Notes: generated from the sequence alone by a model not told the origin. Positions 24,444 to 33,042 are shown, counted from the stretch's first letter. The stretch is DNA of 64,000 nt from CAZIKF01 sp964539825 (GCA_964539825.1 CAZIKF010000014.1:54943-118942); one strand, 5' to 3'. Program-made: numbers and translations.

Positions 24444-25283
24444 ATGCGTATAACCTTTAATTTTCTTCCTATCCTGGCCTTTCTTCTAACCTTGTTCTCT
24501 ACCTCCCTTCAGGCGGTTGAGCGCTTCGAGTTTCCCGATAGGGCAGTGGAAGTTTCCGGAAGGCCTTTGGAAGCATCTCTTTCCAGGCTGGTTCAGGCTT
24601 ATTGCGACCATAAAAAGTCAACGATGAATGATCTGGATAAGTCCCTGTTTCAGGACTATGAGTTGGATCGAGACAGGATTCTCAATCACATTCTCGAAGA
24701 AAGTCTCGTATCGGACTTTGTGAGTTTTCTTCAGAAAGCAGATCCCGTTTCACTACAAGCTTTGCGGGAAATTTCTCACCTTCTTGTCTCCAGGCTTCGA
24801 TTCAGTGCCCATGGAGTGAATCAAGACTCGGGACTGGCTTCTCAGATCCTGGAGCTAATCCCTTCGGCTAGCCTATCGGCAACCTATGAATATGCCTACG
24901 GAAGAGAGTTGGAGCGTAAGGCTATCAAAGAGTATGAGGTGATTCATCGCAACACCTTTTTTGAGAATCGGGAACATCGCATTGACATAGATGTAGACTT
25001 TTTAGGTCCGCTCAAAAAAGTTCTCAAGGCGCTTAAAGTGGAAAAGAGCTTTTCGTGGGTGTGGAAACAAAAACTCAGGTTCGCCTATAAAGCCTGGTTT
25101 AAACACTACAAAAAAGTCTTTGCCCGTACCCTTGGATTCTATGAAAAGGTTAGTGTGAAGATTGAGATACTTCGCCGCAAAAGAAGCTTCTGGGGTACCG
25201 GGGAATGGGAGTCCCATGGTCATACCTATATCACTCGTGAGGAGCCTCGAGCCTTATTGACCACCGAAGCCAGAGAACTCTGA
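24444..25283 (+). CDS. Exported protein of unknown function
   Basis: The start at ATG 24444 gives a 279-residue protein with a clean signal peptide (MRITFNFLPILAFLLTLFSTSLQA). The mature part is predicted mostly helical up to about residue 170, followed by a basic stretch rich in Lys and aromatic residues (about 180-255) and a Ser/Glu/Arg-rich end. I recognise no motif. It stands alone behind its own promoter and is separated from ppi by 77 bases. Confidence 0.65.
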   Translation: MRITFNFLPILAFLLTLFSTSLQAVERFEFPDRAVEVSGRPLEASLSRLVQAYCDHKKSTMNDLDKSLFQDYELDRDRILNHILEESLVSDFVSFLQKADPVSLQALREISHLLVSRLRFSAHGVNQDSGLASQILELIPSASLSATYEYAYGRELERKAIKEYEVIHRNTFFENREHRIDIDVDFLGPLKKVLKALKVEKSFSWVWKQKLRFAYKAWFKHYKKVFARTLGFYEKVSVKIEILRRKRSFWGTGEWESHGHTYITREEPRALLTTEAREL

Positions 25284-25360
25284 GCGCGACTTTCGCCATT
25301 ATTCCCATTCACCTATCTCTTGCAGTATACTGGGCCTCGCATTTTTATACGGAGGACCTG

Positions 25361-25873
25361 ATGTTAACTGCTAAGATCATTACAAACTTTGGAGATATGG
25401 AAGTGGAACTTCTGAAAGATTCCGCTCCCAATACCGTGGCAAATTTCGCCAGCCTGGCACAGCAAGGATTTTATAAAGGCATCACTTTCCATCGCGTGAT
25501 TAAGGATTTCATGGTACAGGCGGGATGTCCTGATGGTCTGGGCTCGGGAGGACCTGGGTATTGCATCGCTGATGAGTTCTCTGAGGACTATCGTCATGAA
25601 TCAGGAGGGCTCCTCTCCATGGCCAACCGCGGTCCCAATACAGGCGGCTCCCAGTTTTTTATCACGCTGGTCCCGACACCCTGGCTTGATGACAAACACG
25701 CGATTTTCGGTAAGATTAAAACAGGTGATGATGTTCTTCAAACCATTGGTAATGTAAAGACCGAATATGGAGATAAGCCCGCGGAGCCGGTGATGATCCA
25801 GGACATTGAGATTTATGTGGATGGTGAGATGGTGCAGGAAGATCTGCCTGAGCCTGAAAAGATCGAAGCATGA
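25361..25873 (+). CDS. ppiB: Cyclophilin-type peptidyl-prolyl cis-trans isomerase
   Basis: The 170-residue cytosolic protein has all cyclophilin signatures: FHRVIKDFMVQAG with the catalytic Arg, LSMANRGPNTGGSQFFIT, and WLDDKHAIFGKI. It accelerates proline isomerisation during protein folding. GGAGG lies at good distance before the ATG. Its stop overlaps the start of the next gene by four bases (ATGA), so the large secreted protein that follows is translationally coupled to it, which is suggestive of a folding role for that operon but may be accidental. Confidence 0.95.
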   Translation: MLTAKIITNFGDMEVELLKDSAPNTVANFASLAQQGFYKGITFHRVIKDFMVQAGCPDGLGSGGPGYCIADEFSEDYRHESGGLLSMANRGPNTGGSQFFITLVPTPWLDDKHAIFGKIKTGDDVLQTIGNVKTEYGDKPAEPVMIQDIEIYVDGEMVQEDLPEPEKIEA

Positions 25874-28800
25874 GAATCCAGTACTCTGTCCTGACCGTTT
25901 TTCTGGTATTGGCAAGTACTCTTTTTTCTAAAACTATTGTTATTGATGATGATGATTCCCGTTGTCAGCTCAAAGGAAACTGGGCTGATAGCAGGGGTAA
26001 TAATCCTGAAGGAAAAATCTTTGGATGTTCGGGCTGCGTCAATGGCCATTATCACTATACGAGCAGTCATGGAAAATATAGCCGCACAGGTTCTGAACGA
26101 GCCATTTTCCGTCTAACTGCCAATCAAGCCGGGCGCTACAAGGTCGCAGCGACCTGGAGAGAGACTCAAAACCGCTCAAGCCGCGTTCGTTACGAAGTAA
26201 GGTCCCAGGGTAAGGTATTTGCCTCTAAGACCGTCAACCAAAGATCGGGTAGTTCAGAGACCTTTGGAACCTATTCCTTTGAGGCCGGAGCTGTGATTGA
26301 AGTGGTCATGGCCGATGATGGAGGAAGCTCCGCCAGTGTTGATTCCGCTCGTTTCACCTACATGGGAGCTGGTTCAGGAAATGGGGATGATCCCGGCGGC
26401 GGCGGCCTTGATGATATTTTTGGACCAGGTCCGGGAAATTCACCACCAGCAGGATCTTCGGATTCAGTGGAGCTTTCCTCCTCGAACCAGGGAACAAAAT
26501 CCCTTGAATTTCCTGAGGGCGGCACCCTGAAAACTCGCTCCAGGTTATCCACCTATGGGAAAGCCAGCCTGCGGGTCATCTTGAGACTCGCGGATGGATC
26601 TCAGCGAGAGCTTCTATCCTGGAATCGTCAGAATGACAAAGATTCCTCAGCCCTACAGGTCGAGGGCCGTAAAGATCCCAATTCCATGAGCGAGGATTCT
26701 CCCGGTGATTTTTCACCGGCGGAGGTATCCCATAGTTTTCCTATACCCGCCGGTGGCGTGATTGTGGGGAGCCTTGGCGGAAATTTTGGAGGAGCCCGCT
26801 CTGTCCTGGTCCTTAAAAAGTCTGGATCCCCTGGATCTGGTTCAGGAGGAGGCCGCGGAGGCGGAAATGGTGGCTCCACAGGTTCAGGTGGCGGTTCAGG
26901 AGGCGGTTCAGCTAGCCCGGGGGTACCTGGGGGAGGTTCTGGAAGCGGGGCTGGAGGAAGCCCTGCTGGAGGCGGCGGGGGAATCCCTCCCGTGAAACCG
27001 CCTGGGAAGAAACAAGTGGTTGTGGATGACTTCTCCTCAGGCTGCAAACTGGTTGGGAACTGGGCTGATAGTAAGGGGAACAATCCCGAGGGAAAGAGCT
27101 TTTCTTCCGGCGGAACCGTGGCAGGTACCTACCATTACACCAGTGCACATGGGCGCTGGAAGCGAACAGGCAGGGAAGAGGCGATCTTTACTCCAAGGCT
27201 TGGCGCGTCTGGAAAATGGAAGGTGGAAGTTTCCTGGAGGGGAACCTCAAATCGTTCTTCAAAAGTGACCTACGAAGTGCGCCACAAGGGTGGAAAAAAG
27301 AGGGTCTCTTTCTCACAGAGATCCAAAGACATGACCTGGAAAAACCTGGGAACATTTTCCTTTGATCAGGGAACCTCAGGCTCCGTGGCAATGGTTGATG
27401 ACGGCGGTTCTTCTGCTTGTATCGACGCGGCACGATTCACCTGGGCAGGTCCTTCGGGACCAGGTGGAGGTACGGGGGGCGGCTCAGGATCACCTGGGGG
27501 AGGTTCGGGTGGCGGAACAGGAGGACAGAGTTCACGACTTGATAAATCCTCCAAAGGTACCCAGACCATAAAAGTAGATGGACCTGGAACTGCGGAAGTT
27601 ACCGCTTATCTTTCCACCTATGGACCCGCGGAATTGAGTGTAGTCATCAAGAAAGCCAGTGGTGAGACTATTGAATGGATTTCCTGGAGTAGAAGGAATG
27701 ACAAAGATTCGAGTCCTATGCAGGTCTCTTTTAAACCTCGGCGTTCGTCCATGGCCGATGAAGGCGGTGGTGATTTTTCACCCAGACCTACCACCCTAAG
27801 TACAGATGTAGAAACTGGAGATTCGGTGATCCTGACTCTGAAGGGTCGTTTTGGAAACGCGGATCCTTACCTGGAGCTCAACCTTAATGGCGGCGGCAGC
27901 CCGGGTGGAGGAAGCGGGGGCGGCTCTGGAGGCGGTCCAGCCCAGCCCGGCGGTTCACGACCGGGTGTGCTTAGTGTTTCTTCCGGAAAGTTTGAGGTAG
28001 GGGGACAGCCGGTGACCCTGGTAGCCTACGGATTTTACGGGATTTTTGCTGATAGCGGGTTTGACTGGAAGGGATTCCTGTCGAAGATCTCTCGTTCGGG
28101 CATTAATATGGTGCGTGTCTGGGTCACCTACCAATGGGCTGAGGATCTTCTTCCCTTTAAGAGAGCCGGTGGAAAAGTCGATTTGACCCGCTTCAATGAA
28201 CGCTATTTTCAAATTATGAGGGCATTTTGCGAGACCGCCCGGGACTTTGGGATTGCCGTGCAGATTTGTCTTTTTGATTCGGTAACCCTGGAGAGAAGCT
28301 CTGGGGTGCCCTATCGTTGGAGGAGAAGTCCCTGGAACCAGGCTAATAATGTAAACTCCGTTTCGGCTAGCGGGCCGGACGCCACCCGTATGTCAGGAAA
28401 AATGGGCAATATCAACCGGGCTTATATTGAAAAGGTCGTTGAGACCCTGGGGGACCTTCCCAATATCATCTATGAGATTATGAATGAACCCGAGGGTTTT
28501 GGAGGGGACTCGGGACTTGGTCCAGCCTCCTTTCATCAAAAAGTAGCAGGTGTACTCGCCGATGCTTTGGCCAAGAAATCCGGATCGAAAGTGATCTCTA
28601 CCAACGGGGCTGCTTCTTCCGACTCTCGCATACAGGCCATAGCCTTCCACGAAAACAATCCCGGTTCTATGAACAAGGGAACCGTTGGTTCAAAGCCCGT
28701 GATCTGGTCGACTGACGGATCCGACGTGCAAAATTCCCGCAATGTGGAGCGCATCATGAAATATGCGCAGAACGCCATTCGCTCGGGAGGTCATTTCGAA

Positions 28801-28953
28801 CACCTCGACAAGACTATGTGGGCACCCACCTGGAAAACCTCCGACTACAACGCGAGTCTTTCCAATTTAAACCAGGACCTGGTAACCAGACTCGGTAAAC
28901 TCTCCTCTGGTCCCTTGCCTTTTGTTCGTGCCCTGACCGCCGGATCTCAATGA
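25870..28953 (+). CDS. Modular secreted GH5-like protein with repeated beta-sandwich modules
   Basis: The 1027-residue product has a signal peptide (to about 20), then an A-B-A-B-catalytic order. Module A (about 22-165 and 378-525) resembles golvesin/xanthan-lyase binding domains: GNWADS-GNNPEG, HYTS-HG, DDGGSS. Module B (about 196-318 and 553-675) carries STYG, W-x-R-x-NDKDSS and GDFSP. Gly/Ser/Pro linkers join them. The last ~330 residues are a TIM-barrel like GH5, with YEIMNEPEG holding acid/base Glu873. Where GH5 has a nucleophile Glu (GEFG-like), this reads VIWSTDGSD, so catalysis is uncertain. Its end overlaps the pseudopilin start by four bases. Confidence 0.82.
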   Translation: MRIQYSVLTVFLVLASTLFSKTIVIDDDDSRCQLKGNWADSRGNNPEGKIFGCSGCVNGHYHYTSSHGKYSRTGSERAIFRLTANQAGRYKVAATWRETQNRSSRVRYEVRSQGKVFASKTVNQRSGSSETFGTYSFEAGAVIEVVMADDGGSSASVDSARFTYMGAGSGNGDDPGGGGLDDIFGPGPGNSPPAGSSDSVELSSSNQGTKSLEFPEGGTLKTRSRLSTYGKASLRVILRLADGSQRELLSWNRQNDKDSSALQVEGRKDPNSMSEDSPGDFSPAEVSHSFPIPAGGVIVGSLGGNFGGARSVLVLKKSGSPGSGSGGGRGGGNGGSTGSGGGSGGGSASPGVPGGGSGSGAGGSPAGGGGGIPPVKPPGKKQVVVDDFSSGCKLVGNWADSKGNNPEGKSFSSGGTVAGTYHYTSAHGRWKRTGREEAIFTPRLGASGKWKVEVSWRGTSNRSSKVTYEVRHKGGKKRVSFSQRSKDMTWKNLGTFSFDQGTSGSVAMVDDGGSSACIDAARFTWAGPSGPGGGTGGGSGSPGGGSGGGTGGQSSRLDKSSKGTQTIKVDGPGTAEVTAYLSTYGPAELSVVIKKASGETIEWISWSRRNDKDSSPMQVSFKPRRSSMADEGGGDFSPRPTTLSTDVETGDSVILTLKGRFGNADPYLELNLNGGGSPGGGSGGGSGGGPAQPGGSRPGVLSVSSGKFEVGGQPVTLVAYGFYGIFADSGFDWKGFLSKISRSGINMVRVWVTYQWAEDLLPFKRAGGKVDLTRFNERYFQIMRAFCETARDFGIAVQICLFDSVTLERSSGVPYRWRRSPWNQANNVNSVSASGPDATRMSGKMGNINRAYIEKVVETLGDLPNIIYEIMNEPEGFGGDSGLGPASFHQKVAGVLADALAKKSGSKVISTNGAASSDSRIQAIAFHENNPGSMNKGTVGSKPVIWSTDGSDVQNSRNVERIMKYAQNAIRSGGHFEHLDKTMWAPTWKTSDYNASLSNLNQDLVTRLGKLSSGPLPFVRALTAGSQ

Positions 28954-29381
28954 GTACCAGAAGAGGGCTAAGCCTGATTGAGATTGTTCTCGGAATGGCA
29001 ATACTGGCCACCTTTGCCGGACCTCTTGCCTATCTCTTCATATCCAGTAACCGCAGCAGGGTGTCCGCTCGTGATATGTCCGTGGCCATGAACCTGTCCA
29101 ATTGCTATCTCAGTGCTTTGAAAGATCTTCCTCGTTCTTCACTGGGTGTGCTTGCTCCAACCCTTGATAGCGCGGTTAGTTCAGATTTTTCACCTCATCA
29201 TTTGGAAATTCCTGATAGTCCCGAAAGATTTACTCGGGAGCTGGAAATCCGCGAAATTCCGGTGCCAGAGGGTCTGTCTAAAGCATATCGAATGATCGTA
29301 AAAGTAAATTGGGATCGCGGGTCGGATCGCAAGAAGGGGGAGTTTATCTTGGAATCTATCCTACCCTCTGAGCCCTGGTAA
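28950..29381 (+). CDS. Type II/IV pseudopilin-like protein
   Basis: The 143-residue protein begins MSTRRGLSLIEIVLGMAILATF, a prepilin leader with cleavage after Gly6, Glu5 in the mature numbering, and a hydrophobic helix. This marks it as a substrate of prepilin peptidase, and in length it fits minor pseudopilins such as GspI/PilV. It overlaps the preceding gene by four bases and is followed after 24 bases by another pilin-like gene. No assembly ATPase or secretin gene is in the window. It may serve delivery or anchoring of the GH5-like protein; that is inference. Confidence 0.85.
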   Translation: MSTRRGLSLIEIVLGMAILATFAGPLAYLFISSNRSRVSARDMSVAMNLSNCYLSALKDLPRSSLGVLAPTLDSAVSSDFSPHHLEIPDSPERFTRELEIREIPVPEGLSKAYRMIVKVNWDRGSDRKKGEFILESILPSEPW

Positions 29382-29405
29382 TCACCCTGAATCAATAGAG
29401 GGGAA

Positions 29406-31415
29406 ATGGATCTTCGAGGTGGTAACTACAAGGCACGGCGCGGTTTTCTCATCCCTGTAATCCTTGTGGTCTTATCCATTTTAGTCGTCCTGGGGTTTAC
29501 CCTGCATCAAATGTCACAACACCAGCTTAAACAGGTATCCCATGCCGCTCGCCGCGAAGTACTGTATCACTGGGCATCAAGTGGTTTAGACCTTACCCTG
29601 GACGCTCTTAAAAAAACAGCTGACTTTCTTAATGATACTGACAGTTCGACGCGCCCAAAGAGATTGAAGGCCGCGGAGGGCATCCAGCCTTTTCTTGATC
29701 TTTTCCTTGACCCGCAGGGTGACTTTGAAATCAGTGAGGAAAAATTGGAATGGATACCTCCGGTGCCCATCAAGGACGCATATTCTGAGTCTGCTCCGAG
29801 TGTAAAAGTTCAAATCGAATTAAGAGGCATCCGACCCGTCTACGCCGGACTTAGCGGTCCTGGTCTGAAACTTGATGAGAGTGAATGCCGATTCTGGATT
29901 CATATTCGCTCTGAGGCATCGGATCTTTTAAGCAAGATCTCCGTGTCCGGATTCTCGGTTTCCATGCTGGTTCAGATACAGCCCTCGATCCTTGGGAAAT
30001 TTGTACTTTTACTGAGAACCAAAGGAGGGCTGAATCTAAACTCCATCACTGATTCCACTGAGCTAACCAATCTCAATGCTTATCCTGTGTCAGTCTTTAG
30101 CGGTGATTCTATCCCCCCCGATAATTCGATGACCATGACATCAGCTGCGGAATTGTTGGATTCAAGAGGATGGATTTTTCTCGGGGGTGCTGATCCCTGG
30201 AATTTTCGGCTGGGTAACGGTGGAGGTGAGGATTCTTTTGCATCCGGTATGATTCCAGGTGCTATCTTCCACTCCTCCATTCCCCCTGATGAACCTCTAC
30301 ACACAGAGCCGGAACTTTCCTATGTTTGGTCCTTGAGAGGAGTCTTTCCAGAACTGGGAAGCTCAAATCAATTCAGCAAGTCTTTTGATCGGGTACCCGC
30401 GTCGCAGTTAAAGCATTCCACTACGCTTAACCTACAGGGAACACAGGCACAACCTTCCCCTACCCTGGTGCTGGGATCGACTCTGTTGAATTATGCCCTA
30501 TTGCAGGGAATTCATAACGAGAACACGGGGAAAACCTTTTATCTTCCTTGGCTAACAGAGCCTGAATTTATGGGTACAGACTGGCCGGCGGGGGGGGCAG
30601 TGGCTCTTGTGCAGTACCTCAAGGGTAACTACCTCAATAATTATTCAAATTACAAGAGGAGAATGTCTGGTATTGAAGTGCAGGAGATCAATGAAAGAAA
30701 CCTATCCCTGGTGGACCTGGGTTCCTCTAAAAGTGTTGTCGATCCCGCTACCATTTCTCCCGTATCTATAAAGGACGCTGAAAGTGTCCGTCTTTCTGCA
30801 GCAGGATTTCCAGTCCACTTCTTTGAAAAAATCCATTCCACCACCCATAAAGTCGCTAATGATAGGGGAGAAGTGATGTGGGAAGGTAGTAATCTCGGAA
30901 GTTTATCTGACCTTCAATTTCTCAGCGCTCGCGCTCGAATGATCTTTCCAGATGGACCTACTTTCATCAACAGCATGGAATCCACGGGGGGAGTGTTGAA
31001 ATTTCCGGGAGGGATCCTTTGGGTCCGCTCTGACTTGGAACTGAACCGGGAGCTGCTTGTTGAACCCGGCAAGGGGGGAATCCTGATCGTGGACTCAGGG
31101 ATTAAAATTAAGAATTCTATCCAAACTTCTGGAGGAGAGCCCTTGTCGCTGGTTTCACTCGGTGAAGGGATTCGGGTGCAGACAGCTCAGGAGTTACAGT
31201 GCGGTTTGATAGCCCTGCAGGGGGCTATGTCCCTTCCTCCCGCCTTTACTATAAGGGGAATGCTGGCTGCGCGTGAGTTGGAACTTCGCTCCGGTTCCGG
31301 GAGTGGGAACCGGGAAATTTACTACAACGACCGCTTTGACCCCACTGATTCCACCAATTACAAAAATCACTTTCGATTATTGGTTTCGGGCCCCTGGCAT
31401 CGGTTCGTGGAGTAG
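29406..31415 (+). CDS. Large PilX/GspK-like pseudopilin protein
   Basis: The 669-residue protein starts with basic residues and RRGFLIPVILVVLSILVVLGF, then HQMSQHQLKQVSHAARREVL. This is like the N-terminus of PilX/GspK minor pilins, which also lack Glu5 (Pro stands there). After the helix comes a long soluble region of beta-rich, low-similarity sequence; the last part (ILIVDSGIKIKNSIQTSGG, LVSLGEGIRV) resembles the beta-helical domain of large PilX-like proteins. GAGGGGAA precedes the ATG. Position between a pseudopilin and secreted genes supports a role at the tip or base of a pilus-like fibre. Confidence 0.72.
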   Translation: MDLRGGNYKARRGFLIPVILVVLSILVVLGFTLHQMSQHQLKQVSHAARREVLYHWASSGLDLTLDALKKTADFLNDTDSSTRPKRLKAAEGIQPFLDLFLDPQGDFEISEEKLEWIPPVPIKDAYSESAPSVKVQIELRGIRPVYAGLSGPGLKLDESECRFWIHIRSEASDLLSKISVSGFSVSMLVQIQPSILGKFVLLLRTKGGLNLNSITDSTELTNLNAYPVSVFSGDSIPPDNSMTMTSAAELLDSRGWIFLGGADPWNFRLGNGGGEDSFASGMIPGAIFHSSIPPDEPLHTEPELSYVWSLRGVFPELGSSNQFSKSFDRVPASQLKHSTTLNLQGTQAQPSPTLVLGSTLLNYALLQGIHNENTGKTFYLPWLTEPEFMGTDWPAGGAVALVQYLKGNYLNNYSNYKRRMSGIEVQEINERNLSLVDLGSSKSVVDPATISPVSIKDAESVRLSAAGFPVHFFEKIHSTTHKVANDRGEVMWEGSNLGSLSDLQFLSARARMIFPDGPTFINSMESTGGVLKFPGGILWVRSDLELNRELLVEPGKGGILIVDSGIKIKNSIQTSGGEPLSLVSLGEGIRVQTAQELQCGLIALQGAMSLPPAFTIRGMLAARELELRSGSGSGNREIYYNDRFDPTDSTNYKNHFRLLVSGPWHRFVE

Positions 31416-31475
31416 ATACAGGATCCCCGAAATCTATCCCTTGTTGGATGAGATGGATTGAGCCATACTTAGAAA

Positions 31476-32249
31476 GTGAGACCGAGTTTTTGCTTGCACC
31501 TCTTTTTCTGGTGGCTTCTGTTGCCAGCAGTCATTTTTACGGATTCGGTATCCCTGCGCCTGGGAGAAGAGAGTCTGTCCCTGCCTCAGCGAGTGGAATC
31601 ACAAATTGGTGCGTCGCAAAGCAGCCCGTGGGCCTGGGAAGGACCCACAGCACCGGTAAACGCACCCGCTATTCCCGTTTCTCCACCTTACCCTCCACAA
31701 GCGGTAATAACCGCTCCCTGGATCAGGGCTCCCCATGTCGCTCTTCCAGCCAATGATACCGGTGTGAACCCGAATCCCGGTACACTGCCTGAGGTCTTAA
31801 AATCTCCAATCCCAGCAGGGCCACCTGGATCAACGCCCACTTCTCCCACTCCACCAGCCGGGGCAAACTCCAGGGCTACCCTCAATGGAGGAGGATCTTT
31901 AAGCAGGGTAATAAAAGCCTCTGGAACCTTAAAGATACGACCTTTTCTGGCCGCGTCAGGAAATGGCCGTATGGAGGTTTTTCTTTCAGACCCGGGCGGA
32001 GCCGAGAAAAAATTCTCTGGTAAATCTCTATTGGAATGGATCCGCAACAACGACACGACGAATTCTCCTCTCTACTTCAAAGGTTCTAAGAAGTCAGAGT
32101 CAATGTTTTTGCAAAATCCTCCAAACGATTGGTCTGCTAAGTCGGGTTTGGAGTATTCTATTGACGTGACCCAGGGGCAGACGGTGCGTTTAAAGACTTC
32201 TGGCTCAGGAATAGGTTCCAGCCGGCTGGAAATCCAGGGTCCTATTTAG
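31476..32249 (+). CDS. Secreted Pro-rich protein with a C-terminal module-B domain
   Basis: A GTG start at 31476 gives a signal peptide (FCLHLFFWWLLLPAVIF). Residues about 35-130 are rich in Pro, Ala and Ser, a likely extended linker. Residues about 135-257 form a third copy of module B of the GH5-like protein: LLEWIRNNDTTNSPLYF corresponds to ISWSRRNDKDSSPMQV, and the flanking strands also align. The protein thus seems to be a carrier of this domain alone. No strong ribosome binding site; 60 bases follow the previous stop. Confidence 0.7.
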   Translation: MRPSFCLHLFFWWLLLPAVIFTDSVSLRLGEESLSLPQRVESQIGASQSSPWAWEGPTAPVNAPAIPVSPPYPPQAVITAPWIRAPHVALPANDTGVNPNPGTLPEVLKSPIPAGPPGSTPTSPTPPAGANSRATLNGGGSLSRVIKASGTLKIRPFLAASGNGRMEVFLSDPGGAEKKFSGKSLLEWIRNNDTTNSPLYFKGSKKSESMFLQNPPNDWSAKSGLEYSIDVTQGQTVRLKTSGSGIGSSRLEIQGPI

Positions 32250-32251
32250 AA

Positions 32252-32746
32252 ATGCATAAGATGATTCAAGTAACGGGAGTGTTACTCGGTATCCTGCTCC
32301 TTTTCAGCGGTTGCGAGGACGAGGAGGGTGGCAAGGATTCCGCACAGCAGGTCGGCTCTCCTGCTGCCTTGCAGGCAAAGGCGTCGGAAGGGTACCTGGT
32401 GGCCTCCTGGAGCCCTGAGATTCCGGGCCAATGCGAGGCCAAGAGTGTCAGAGAAACCCTAAAACTAAATAACCTTGTATTTCATGGGGGAATAGAAAAG
32501 GGGACCAGGGTGTTTCTGGAGAGTTCAGGTCAGACTCTTCTCGATGCTGAGGTGGAGCAACTGACCGATTCTGAATCAAAATCAAGTGATCCATTTGAAT
32601 CGAAAGTGCCCCCACTACATTATTCCGGTCAATTGGGAACCAGCAGAATTGATGCTCGTTCCGCCGCTATCCTGATTTCCCGAGACAAAAAATGCGTCTA
32701 TAAAATCAGCTTTCTCATCATTGTTCAGCCTGCGCTCAGACGCTGA
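32252..32746 (+). CDS. Small lipoprotein
   Basis: The 164-residue protein has a lipoprotein signal, VLLGILLLFSGC, with Cys21 as the lipidation site, followed by an acidic stretch EDEEGGKD. The remainder has two further Cys (QCEAKS and KKCVYK) that may form a disulfide and no motif I recognise. It starts two bases after the preceding stop, so translation is coupled. An enhancer half of locus C begins within its last codons. It closes the 25361-32746 run. Confidence 0.75.
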   Translation: MHKMIQVTGVLLGILLLFSGCEDEEGGKDSAQQVGSPAALQAKASEGYLVASWSPEIPGQCEAKSVRETLKLNNLVFHGGIEKGTRVFLESSGQTLLDAEVEQLTDSESKSSDPFESKVPPLHYSGQLGTSRIDARSAAILISRDKKCVYKISFLIIVQPALRR

Positions 32747-32779
32747 CTCTTTGGTGTTCTCATTCTGACCAAAAGGTCA
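32744..32779. promoter_or_regulatory. Paired enhancer palindromes, locus C
   Basis: TGACTCTTTGGTGT at 32744-32757 (one mismatch in the right arm) and TGACCAAAAGGTCA at 32766-32779 (perfect) start 22 bases apart. The second is centred about 70 bases upstream of the promoter GG, closer than at loci A and B. Confidence 0.7.
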
Positions 32780-32841
32780 ATTTCAGAGCTAAACCTTACT
32801 CTTTTTCCAGGATCAGAGCCTACTCTGGTTGAAAACTTGTA

Positions 32842-32856
32842 TGGCACACTTCCTGC
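32842..32856 (+). promoter_or_regulatory. Sigma-54 promoter C
   Basis: TGGCAC, ACTTC, CTGC: GG at 32843-32844 and GC at 32855-32856 with exactly 10 bases between. The first T of the -12 element is C. Predicted start near 32868. Confidence 0.82.
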
Positions 32857-32867
32857 ATAATGGGCAT

Positions 32868-32968
32868 AGAGAGCGTTAATAGGAAACTCGCAAGCAGATC
32901 TTCGCACAGCAATTACCGGAACCACTGTTTCGGTAGACCGGGAGGATGGGAGCGCCTCCCGGTTTTTT
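32868..32968 (+). ncRNA. Putative sigma-54-dependent small RNA
   Basis: The predicted start of promoter C and a strong terminator delimit a transcript of about 100 nt. No open frame of note with a ribosome binding site lies in it. It contains a hairpin ACCGGAAC-CACT-GTTTCGGT (32915-32934, one G-U pair) just before the terminator hairpin. The 5' half is less structured and could pair with targets; it contains GCACAGC, complementary to GCTGTGT in the leaders at loci A and B apart from a final G-U pair. The next gene starts 75 bases behind the terminator. Confidence 0.7.
32937..32968 (+). terminator. Rho-independent terminator of the small RNA
   Basis: ACCGGGAGG pairs perfectly with CCTCCCGGT around a nine-base loop, followed by six T. 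Confidence 0.92.
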
Positions 32969-33042
32969 GCGAAGTTTCTCTCGGGTAGAAGAAGATTTGC
33001 CATCGGGTGTATGATGGGAAGTAGCCGGAAGGACCACAGGCT

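Noticed and set aside
26628..27083. Proline-rich minus-strand frame opposite the GH5-like gene
   Set aside because: It is the antisense of Gly-rich linkers (GGN codons read as CCN) and overlaps a well supported gene.
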